From an uncultured Collinsella sp. (lineage in GTDB: Bacteria; Actinomycetota; Coriobacteriia; Coriobacteriales; Coriobacteriaceae), in NCBI GenBank assembly GCA_900543515.1, contig UQRW01000029.1:1-27792 (forward strand): a stretch of DNA of 27,792 nt. Direction: 5' to 3'. A model generated the notes under the pieces. It was given only the letters and a program-made list of their open reading frames with translations, made no database searches and was not told where the DNA came from. The translations under genes were made by a program, and so were the position numbers. Position 1 is the stretch's first letter. Each line of letters opens with the position of its first letter. Below are positions 1-6,884 of the stretch, one piece after another.

Positions 1-3
1 AGC

Positions 4-28
4 CGGAGAGCACTTAATGTGCTCTCCG
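4..28. repeat. Perfect 10-bp inverted repeat (hairpin) at the left edge
   Basis: Positions 4-13 and 19-28 are perfect reverse complements around the 5-nt loop TTAAT. No clear T-run follows on either strand within the window, so a terminator role for the gene beyond the left edge is only a guess. It lies downstream of the pnp terminator. I see nothing else between 29 and 81. Confidence 0.45.
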
Positions 29-81
29 TGCGAGCAGGACTGTAGAGCAGGAAACTTCATATGCGACCCTCTCGGGCGCAA

Positions 82-114
82 GCAAAAGGGCGACCCCTGT
101 CCGGAGTCGCCCTT
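82..114 (-). terminator. Rho-independent terminator after pnp
   Basis: On the minus strand, a 9-bp perfect stem (positions 106-114 with 86-94) closes an 11-nt loop and is followed by TTTTGCTT. It starts about 24 nt beyond the pnp stop codon. Stem, loop and T-rich tail are all visible, so it most likely ends the rpsO-pnp transcription unit. Confidence 0.85.
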
Positions 115-137
115 GTTGAGCTGCTTATGTGTAGCTG

Positions 138-2384
<2,247 letters not shown>

Positions 2385-2397
2385 TGTTCTCCTTTAC

Positions 2398-2420
2398 CCC
2401 ACAGGCCCCTTGCCTGCGGG
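2398..2420 (-). promoter_or_regulatory. Hairpin in the pnp leader next to the ribosome site
   Basis: Positions 2398-2406 pair with 2412-2420 over a 5-nt loop. On the minus-strand RNA all nine pairs form, one of them a G-U wobble. It sits a few bases upstream of the AAAGGAGA site of pnp. In E. coli the pnp leader is cleaved by RNase III and the gene is autoregulated through it. A similar role here is inference. Confidence 0.4.
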
Positions 2421-2486
2421 CTTCTCATGTGACGCGGGCCCCCTGCCCCCGCCACGCTTCAGAGCGTGATTGTTCACGCCCTTACA

Positions 2487-2519
2487 CAAAAAGAGCGCCC
2501 CGCTGCGCAGGACGCTCTT
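2487..2519 (-). terminator. Terminator-like hairpin between rpsO and pnp
   Basis: On the minus strand, AAGAGCG (2513-2519 complement) pairs with CGCTCTT (2491-2497 complement) and is followed by five T residues (TTTTTGTG). It starts about 15 nt beyond the rpsO stop. It would end or attenuate rpsO transcripts before pnp. Read-through or a separate pnp promoter in 2421-2486 would then supply pnp. Confidence 0.7.
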
Positions 2520-2533
2520 AGCATGTACAAATC

Positions 2534-2812
2534 CTACTGGATGTTGTCGCGGATGCCCAGAGCCTTGATGAGCTCACGGTACTCGACGATGTCGTTCTTC
2601 TTGATGTAGGAGAGAAGACGACGACGGCGGCCGACGAGCATGAGCAGGCCACGACGAGTGTGGAAGTCCTTCTGGTGGGACTTCATGTGCTCGGTCAGCT
2701 CCTTGATGCGCTCGGACAGGATGGCGACCTGAACCTTGGGGTTGCCGGTGTCGACCGGGGTGTTACCGAACTGGGCAGTCAGCTCAGCCTTGCGCTCTTT
2801 GGAAACAGTCAT
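2534..2812 (-). CDS. rpsO: 30S ribosomal protein S15
   Basis: The 92-residue product is ribosomal protein S15, a primary 16S rRNA-binding protein of the small subunit. The family pattern is clear: TGNPKVQVAILSERI near residue 22, HMKSHQKDFHTRRGLL near 42-57, and the basic RRRRLLSYIKK near 62-72. The ATG at 2812 is chosen because AAAGGTGA precedes it at normal spacing and because the longer open frame upstream does not resemble S15. It lies upstream of pnp in the classic rpsO-pnp order. A palindrome in its leader (2833-2848) could be involved in S15 autoregulation, which is known in several bacteria with different leader structures. Confidence 0.97.
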   Translation of the reverse strand: MTVSKERKAELTAQFGNTPVDTGNPKVQVAILSERIKELTEHMKSHQKDFHTRRGLLMLVGRRRRLLSYIKKNDIVEYRELIKALGIRDNIQ

Positions 2813-2832
2813 TGTTTCACCTTTCGTTTCTT

Positions 2833-2848
2833 GTCGCCCGCGGGCGAC
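2833..2848 (-). promoter_or_regulatory. 16-bp perfect palindrome in the rpsO leader
   Basis: GTCGCCCG followed directly by CGGGCGAC forms a perfect palindrome about 20 nt upstream of the rpsO start and about 10 nt from its ribosome site. It could be an RNA hairpin contacted by S15 or a protein-binding operator. Neither can be decided from sequence. Confidence 0.35.
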
Positions 2849-2917
2849 ATTATTCGCCTCGGACTGGGAAGCCGCCGGTGGAGCGAGCATCCAAGGTCGA
2901 GGTACCAACAGGTCGGT

Positions 2918-2926
2918 ATGTTACCA
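2918..2926 (-). promoter_or_regulatory. Possible extended -10 promoter for rpsO
   Basis: The minus strand reads TGG-TAACAT, a TGn-extended -10 hexamer, about 105 nt upstream of the rpsO start and just past the recO stop. I see no convincing -35 at 17 nt. The call rests on the -10 alone and is weak. Confidence 0.25.
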
Positions 2927-2950
2927 CAAGCAGCCCACGCCTGCGCATCA

Positions 2951-3700
2951 TCACCGACCCAACATGAATTCCATCGCACGGAGGCGCTGATCGGTGTGCG
3001 TCGCAGCCCAAACATGCGAAAGCCCCAACAAAAAGGCAGCGGTATGGGGATCGACCCTCTCGGCCATGAGTGCATCGAAGGTCATGGACATGAGGACGCG
3101 CAGCCACGCGACCTCACCGGTCGACACCAACTCGGCACCCGGAACGCTCGACGCGCACGACCCGCACATGAGACCGCCCGCCCGGGGAGAAAAATACGAC
3201 AGCATGGGGTCTCCGCACAGCACACAGGCCGAAAAATCGGGTCGATAGCCAACATGCGACAGCAGCTTAAAGACATATGCAGCCACAAGTAGATCCATAT
3301 GCGCCGTGTCGAGCCCGCTGCCCACCAGGGCAAGCGCTCGCTGCGTGATGGCAAAGGTAAATGGATCCTCGGCGTCCTCAAACGAGCACACGCGCGCGAC
3401 CTCGGCGATCGCGCTTGCGGCACAGGTCGTCTCGTAATCGGGCGCAGCGCCGAGCGGCGCCTCCATAAGCTCGGCCTGGGAAACCACGTCGAGCGACCGT
3501 CCATGCGCGAGCAGCATATCGACGGTGCAGAACAGCTCGCAGCGCGCAGCCAGGCGCCCACCGGGTTTGCGGGCGCCCTTTGCCACGGCACGAACCTGCC
3601 GACCGCGCTCGTCAAGCATCGTCAGGATCAGGTCCGTCTCTTTAAGCTTCGTCTTATCGAGGACGAGCACCTTCGTGCGATATGTCCGGGAGCCTGCCAT
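2951..3700 (-). CDS. recO: DNA repair protein RecO
   Basis: The 249-residue protein is RecO, which with RecR (and RecF) loads RecA onto SSB-coated single-stranded DNA in the RecFOR recombination pathway. Visible features are the N-terminal OB-fold start (residues 5-75, including the motif KETDLILTMLDERGR) and a four-cysteine zinc site at C159, C162, C179 and C182 in the C-terminal helical part. The start at 3700 has only a weak site (AAGGG about 10 nt upstream), part of which overlaps the era stop remnant in the attachment repeat. In the ancestral arrangement recO followed the era stop by 16 nt. An inserted element now separates the two, so its transcription must come from read-through or from a promoter inside the element. 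Confidence 0.93.
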   Translation of the reverse strand: MAGSRTYRTKVLVLDKTKLKETDLILTMLDERGRQVRAVAKGARKPGGRLAARCELFCTVDMLLAHGRSLDVVSQAELMEAPLGAAPDYETTCAASAIAEVARVCSFEDAEDPFTFAITQRALALVGSGLDTAHMDLLVAAYVFKLLSHVGYRPDFSACVLCGDPMLSYFSPRAGGLMCGSCASSVPGAELVSTGEVAWLRVLMSMTFDALMAERVDPHTAAFLLGLSHVWAATHTDQRLRAMEFMLGR

Positions 3701-3713
3701 GCGCGCCGCGCGC

Positions 3714-3728
3714 CCTTAGTCCTCGGCG
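3714..3728. repeat. Attachment site copy next to recO (15-bp core)
   Basis: The 15-bp sequence CCTTAGTCCTCGGCG here is repeated exactly at 6870-6884. On the minus strand it reads as the last codons of era (Ala-Glu-Asp-stop) plus two bases, although era itself lies 3.1 kb away. It is the duplicated target left by site-specific integration. Flanking bases differ on both sides (C/A before, A/T after), which fixes the core at 15 bp. Confidence 0.88.
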
Positions 3729-3744
3729 AAGTAATAGATAAGTG

Positions 3745-3803
3745 TTCTATAGGTCATCATAGTGCTCCATAGTGCGGTTATACATTTCTGTAGGTCTCCA
3801 TAG
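3745..3803. repeat. Arm-type direct repeats near the recO-side attachment site
   Basis: Positions 3745-3762 and 3786-3803 are 18-bp direct repeats with 15 identities, 41 bp apart. Within this stretch the hexamer CATAGT occurs at 3758, 3768 and 3799, so spacings are 10 and 31 bp, close to whole helical turns. This arrangement fits arm sites for the N-terminal domain of a tyrosine integrase or an accessory protein. The function is inferred from position and phasing. Confidence 0.5.
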
Positions 3804-3831
3804 TAGTGCATATTTCGGTAATTATGGTCTG

Positions 3832-3842
3832 AGTTAGGACGC
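3832..3842. repeat. 11-bp end repeat, left copy
   Basis: AGTTAGGACGC at this site recurs in the same orientation at 6816-6826 near the other end of the element. A short repeat shared by both ends, inside the attachment cores, is typical of integrase or excisionase binding sites. It may also be chance given its length. Confidence 0.4.
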
Positions 3843-3858
3843 GAACCGTCCGCCTGGC

Positions 3859-3898
3859 AAAGAAATGCGCCCCTTCGTTTAAGGTGAAGGGGCGCATT
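3859..3898 (-). terminator. Strong terminator of the lysin operon
   Basis: A perfect 13-bp stem (3864-3876 with 3886-3898) closes a 9-nt loop. On the minus strand it is followed by TTTCTTT. It lies about 68 nt beyond the stop of the small membrane peptide gene and so ends the element's minus-strand unit. It would also limit read-through toward recO. Confidence 0.8.
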
Positions 3899-3965
3899 GG
3901 CTTCAAGCATTTTTATTAGTACCTGCTGCCAGGCGTGCTGGCCGCTCTCTCGGTCGGGCGAGACG

Positions 3966-4058
3966 CTATTTGCGGTTAATGAAGAGGCACATGGCGAGCA
4001 TGCCGACAACAGTTCCCAGCTGTGCGCCTAAAAGCATCATGATGATGTTGCCTAGCAT
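3966..4058 (-). CDS. 30-residue single-pass membrane peptide (DUF3789-like)
   Basis: This short gene is below the usual length cut-off. The ATG at 4058 has an AGGAG site 5 nt upstream, and the frame ends in TAG at 3966-3968. The peptide starts MLGNIIMMLLGAQLGTVVGM, continues with LAMCLFI and ends NRK, so one hydrophobic helix spans nearly the whole length with a short basic tail. It starts 12 nt beyond the endolysin stop, in one transcription unit that ends at the hairpin at 3864-3898. Size, composition and position next to a phage lysin resemble the small DUF3789 proteins of phages and plasmids of Gram-positive bacteria. A role in lysis (holin-like or accessory) is possible but not shown; holins are usually larger. 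Confidence 0.65.
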   Translation of the reverse strand: MLGNIIMMLLGAQLGTVVGMLAMCLFINRK

Positions 4059-4070
4059 ATAAGCTCCTGA

Positions 4071-4940
4071 CTAAGCCGCATAAAGATTGCGCTTGATTGC
4101 CTGGACGACCGCCCTGTTGGTGTCAGGGCCATGGTAGCCATCGGCGCCTGACGATCCGACCGAAATGCCATGGTTCATGAGCCATCGCTGGTGCTGCACG
4201 ATTGTCCCGCTGTTCACCTGGCGCGCCTGCACGCCGCAGAACTCCGGGTATATCTTGCAGCCGACCTTCTTCTGCAGCGCGAGCATCATGTCCGAGCCGA
4301 CGCCCTTGCCGGTCTTCGCCCGCTCAACGCCGCCGTCGGTGGCCCAGAAGTAGGTTTTGTTGACGAGCCGCTGGCCGGATATCACTCCGTCTACGGTTGT
4401 GCCGAGTTGCTTCTGGATGGCGCGATTGAACTTGGGTCCCCAGTAGCGGGTATCGCCCAAATCCGGGTCGGTGTTATCGGCTACCTCGGTGTTGGTGCCG
4501 TTGAGCGTCTTGCCGTCCGACTTCCAAACGAGTTTGCCATTCCACGGTTAGCTGTAGTATGGCTTGATGTTCGACTCGCGCCCATTCTGGTCGCCCTTGG
4601 TGCCGGCGACGGTGCCCCTCTCGGAGATAGAGAATTGCGCCAAGAGGTCGCCGCGGGCGGATCCATACGGCGAAACGCACACCGCCGTGTGGTGCCTCTC
4701 ATTGAGATAGATATCGCCGCGATTGGCGCTGGCCTTCCCCATCGCCTGCCAGACAAAGAGGCCGGTCTTGAGAAGCTCCGACTTCATGTTGCCGGTGTAG
4801 CTGGCGCCGAACGTGTTGATGCCGATCGCGCGCAACGCCGTGATGACAGCAGACGAGCAGTCGCGGTCGCCACCGGCGATTGTCACGGTCGTGCCGTCGG
4901 ACAGTCTGATCATCTCGGTGGTACCGTTTTGACAACTCAT
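4071..4940 (-). pseudogene. Phage endolysin (Amidase_5-type hydrolase plus C-terminal binding domain), split by an in-frame TAA
   Basis: The two open parts (upstream of 4548 and downstream to 4071) are in the same frame and read as one protein when the TAA at 4548-4550 is ignored. The first part carries the catalytic Cys context GGDRDCSSAVITALRAIG, then RGDIYLNERHHTAVC with the His, and DLLAQFSISERGTVAGTKGD, as in Amidase_5-family phage peptidoglycan hydrolases. The stop replaces what I expect to be Tyr in the family pattern YYSYPWNG. The second part holds the linker and a peptidoglycan-binding-like repeat region (TRYWGPKFNRAIQKQLGTTV, then AADGY-like GADGYHGPDTNRAVVQAIKR). The start is uncertain: ATG 4940 lacks a clear ribosome site, and the frame is open back to 5012. 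A truncated catalytic domain could still be made. Confidence 0.82.
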
Positions 4941-4969
4941 AAGGTAGTTGTTAATTGGCAACTTTGCAA
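4941..4969 (-). promoter_or_regulatory. Candidate promoter of the lysin unit with operator-like palindrome
   Basis: On the minus strand TTGCAA (4964-4969) and TACCTT (4941-4946) are separated by 17 nt. The spacer together with one -10 base (4946-4963) is an imperfect 18-bp palindrome with arms AGTTG and CAACT and an AATT centre. The -10 touches the ATG at 4940, so transcription would begin inside the annotated start. That suggests the true start lies downstream (for example the ATG at 4913) or that this is not the promoter. Confidence 0.4.
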
Positions 4970-4984
4970 TAAGATTTTTGTCTA

Positions 4985-5019
4985 TCGGCAATTTTTTTCG
5001 GATTGAGTACAATTCAATC
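4985..5019 (+). promoter_or_regulatory. Candidate promoter and operator of the regulator gene
   Basis: TCGGCA (4985-4990) and TACAAT (5008-5013) are 17 nt apart on the plus strand. The inverted repeat GATTGA (5001-5006) and TCAATC (5014-5019) frames the -10 hexamer exactly. This is the layout expected for a repressor that represses its own promoter. The hexamers and repeat are visible; the binding protein is inferred to be the XRE regulator just downstream. Confidence 0.5.
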
Positions 5020-5036
5020 GACAGAAGGAGGGTCTC

Positions 5037-5282
5037 ATGGCATTCACCGAAACCCTAAAAGCCGTAATGGATGCGAAGAACCTAAGGTCCGTAGACAATA
5101 CTTCAGACGAAATCACTGCGCCATATTTGTCGCGTCTTTTAAAGGGAAAGGTCAAGGAGCCAACATGGCAGAGAGCCTTGATGATTATCAATTCGCTCGG
5201 TATGACAGTTGATGAGTTCTGCGATCTCGAAGCAAAGCTAAATGCTAAGCATGATTCAACCCCTCAAGACAAGGAGGAATAA
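5037..5282 (+). CDS. XRE/Cro-type helix-turn-helix regulator of the element
   Basis: The 81-residue protein carries a Cro/C1-like helix-turn-helix: the stretch TAPYLSRLLKGKVKEPTWQR near residues 26-46, followed by ALMIINSLGMTVDEFCDLEA, is the classic pattern of the recognition helix, the fourth helix and the DEF motif of HTH_3 proteins. The ATG at 5037 has AAGGAGGG 4 nt upstream, and a promoter with an overlapping palindrome lies just before it. It faces away from the endolysin gene, so the two share a control region of about 95 bp, like a reduced phage immunity switch. It ends in TAA 2 nt before the next gene. It probably controls itself and possibly the lysin promoter. Binding targets are inference. 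Confidence 0.75.
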   Translation: MAFTETLKAVMDAKNLRSVDNTSDEITAPYLSRLLKGKVKEPTWQRALMIINSLGMTVDEFCDLEAKLNAKHDSTPQDKEE

Positions 5283-5284
5283 GC

Positions 5285-5554
5285 ATGGATAACGACACGC
5301 TGCTTTTCAGGGATAAAGGTGCCGGAGTCTTCAAAGAGATCTGCATCTACCCGAACCGTATCACCACGCTGAAGAAGAACAATTTCTTCGGCACGCATAC
5401 AGAGGTGACCTACCTGAATGACGTCACCGGCGTCTACAGGATTAAGGGCAAACAGGTGATTCTGAACAACAGGTTGCGGACGGGCTATGGCTATAGACTG
5501 AGCAGCCATTCACAGGCAGAGGAATTCATCAGGGTTCTGAACTCAGTCATGTAG
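5285..5554 (+). CDS. Hypothetical protein, possibly PH-like fold
   Basis: I do not recognise this 89-residue protein. The ATG at 5285 has a strong AAGGAGG site 7 nt upstream and follows the regulator stop by 2 nt, so both are translated from one message. The sequence alternates short predicted strands (KEICIYPNRITTLKKN, EVTYLNDVTGVYRIKG, KQVILNNRLRTGYGYRLSS) and ends in one amphipathic helix (SQAEEFIRVLNSVM). Strands followed by a closing helix, with the helix starting at an AEEF motif, resemble small bacterial PH-like domains such as those in membrane-associated phage and stress proteins. There is no signal peptide or membrane segment. It might be an anti-repressor, an excisionase partner or a superinfection factor, but nothing in the sequence decides this. 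Confidence 0.65.
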   Translation: MDNDTLLFRDKGAGVFKEICIYPNRITTLKKNNFFGTHTEVTYLNDVTGVYRIKGKQVILNNRLRTGYGYRLSSHSQAEEFIRVLNSVM

Positions 5555-5631
5555 CGACTAGCCACAAAGAAGCGCCCCACCAACCCGCCAAGACCGATGG
5601 AGCGCTAAACAATCCCAACCGCATTGCTAGA

Positions 5632-5647
5632 GTCGGCTATGCCCGAC
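5632..5647 (+). promoter_or_regulatory. Small hairpin just before the integrase ribosome site
   Basis: GTCGG (5632-5636) pairs with CCGAC (5643-5647) over a 6-nt loop, directly followed by the AGGAGGGA ribosome site of the integrase gene. It could modulate translation. It is short and may be chance. Confidence 0.2.
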
Positions 5648-5666
5648 AGGAGGGACTTTTCTAATT

Positions 5667-6796
5667 ATGACACGTTCGTCATGGGGGACGAAGACCAAAA
5701 TCGCCAAGAATAAGTGGCGTATCAGGTGGTGCGAATGGGACGGGCTCAATCGAGTACGCAGATCTAAGACGCTCTGCCCCTGCACATCTCGCGAAGCCGA
5801 CGATGAGCTGCGCCGCCTTTGGCAGCTCCACCACTTGCCGCCCAATGAGCGCGTTGTGCCGTGCCCTACATTCAAGCAGTGCTGGGACGAATGGTAATTC
5901 CCGCAGCTGGAAAAGCAGCTTGAGACTGGAGATATGTCACGCAGCACATTCGTCAACTACCGCAGCGCATGGAGGTCAAAGGTCTCGCCGAAATGGGCAA
6001 ACAGGGCCATGAATAAGGTACGGGTTGAAGAATATCAGCGTTGGTTGGACAAGTTCACCGCCGCGCAGGCTCACGTCTCGCACATCATCGTTCTCAACCT
6101 CGTCAACTGTGCAAGGCTTCACGATGTGGACGGCATTTCTTTTATCGATGCAAAATATAAAATGCCCTGTGAAAAAAGAACGCAGGCGACAGCGGGCTAG
6201 AAGTCTACACGGTGGCTGAAATCGACAGCATCATTGAATCGTTACGAGATAGTCGCATCGAGGGCGTAGTGATTCTAATGGCTAAAGGCTCATGCCGTGT
6301 CGGCGAAGCAGCGGCAGCGGCGGTAAAAGACATTACGTTTGATGACCACAATGGCCGTACATACGCCGTCTACAACCTTTATCACCAGCATTCTCAAAAC
6401 AACAGCTTTGAGCCGCTTAAGACGACAGAAAGCCGCCGTCCAATTATCATCCCGCCGCCGTGGAGCTTGCGGCTCGCCGAGATAGCAAAACAGCGCATCG
6501 AAGACCAAGAGCTATACATCTGCGACAAAGGCACGGGAAAGCCGATGGATCACAAGAGGATTACAGGTGAGTGGCTCGGCTATTACAGGAATGGAACGAT
6601 TGATTTGCGCTACCTAACCATGACCAAGTTGCGCAACTCATGGGCCACGGCAATGCTTTGGAAGTACGGTATTCCAGCCCAGATGGTGGACAAAATGATG
6701 GGTCACGCAGCGAAGAATATTCTCAGCAAACACTACGACCACCCCGACAAAGAACTGTTCATCGAGACGGTCGATAAGGCGTACTTCGGAAATTAG
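5667..6796 (+). pseudogene. Tyrosine recombinase (integrase), broken by an in-frame TAA and a frameshift
   Basis: Three open pieces together make one phage-type integrase of about 375 codons. Piece 1 (5667-5894) is an AP2-like arm-binding domain (WRIRWCEWDGLNRVRRSKT). It ends at TAA 5895-5897 and then continues in the same frame with the SAM-like core-binding domain (MSRSTFVNYRSAWRSKVSPKWA). Between about 6170 and 6200, at a run of six A residues (6172-6177), the frame changes to the catalytic part ending at 6796. Catalytic positions seen: Arg in SCRVGEA, Lys in PLKTTESRR, Arg in MTKLRNSWAT, His in MMGHAAKN, and Tyr in LSKHYDHPD. The usual first His of the HxLRH box is Thr here. The ATG at 5667 is 12 nt from AGGAGGG. 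It lies next to the era-side attachment site, as expected. Loss of function is likely, so the element would be immobile without help. Confidence 0.85.
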
Positions 6797-6815
6797 TTAG
6801 GTACCCTTAAGGACA

Positions 6816-6826
6816 AGTTAGGACGC
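6816..6826. repeat. 11-bp end repeat, right copy
   Basis: AGTTAGGACGC matches 3832-3842 exactly and in the same orientation. It lies 44 bp from the era-side attachment core, and a further AGTTAGG occurs at 6795-6801. It is probably an integrase or excisionase arm site. Confidence 0.4.
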
Positions 6827-6827
6827 A

Positions 6828-6860
6828 AAACCTTTATGCAAGCGTTCTACCTGCAGGTTT
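6828..6860 (+). other. Imperfect inverted repeat beyond the integrase
   Basis: AAACCT (6828-6833) pairs with AGGTTT (6855-6860), with further TGCA blocks inside. It lies between the integrase stop and the attachment core. It could end integrase transcripts or bind recombination proteins. No strong T-run follows, so a terminator call is weak. Confidence 0.25.
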
Positions 6861-6869
6861 GTTAAATTA

Positions 6870-6884
6870 CCTTAGTCCTCGGCG
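6870..6884. repeat. Attachment site copy in the era 3' end (15-bp core)
   Basis: This copy of CCTTAGTCCTCGGCG contains the last three codons and stop of the intact era gene (minus strand GCC GAG GAC TAA). The identical copy lies at 3714-3728. The target is thus the end of an essential protein-coding gene, and integration keeps the coding sequence unchanged. Confidence 0.88.

Larger units (their letters stand above)
3714..6884. mobile_element. Integrated mini-element at the era 3' end (lysin, repressor, integrase)
   Basis: Perfect 15-bp direct repeats bound the element, with a period of 3,156 bp. The repeats lie in the end of era and in front of recO. Cargo from left to right: arm-type repeats, terminator, a 30-residue membrane peptide and a broken endolysin gene on the minus strand; then an XRE regulator, an unknown protein and a broken tyrosine integrase on the plus strand. 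No capsid, portal, terminase or replication gene is present. The control and lysin-switch region is clearly AT-richer than the host genes. It could be a remnant of a larger prophage that lost everything but the ends and the lysis gene, or a small autonomous or satellite element. Boundaries are well supported; the class is inference. Confidence 0.85.

Noticed and set aside
3701..3713. GC-only near-palindrome before the recO start as a regulatory site
   Set aside because: The central base breaks the symmetry and such runs are frequent in this composition; no further support.
3716..4009. A 97-residue minus-strand frame across the element's left end
   Set aside because: It runs through the terminator hairpin and the arm repeats into the attachment core, overlaps the better-supported membrane peptide gene, and lacks a ribosome site.
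6170..6212. Programmed -1 frameshift in the integrase
   Set aside because: The A-run is not in the phase of the common A-AAA-AAG heptamer, and the gene also has an in-frame stop upstream, so mutation is simpler.
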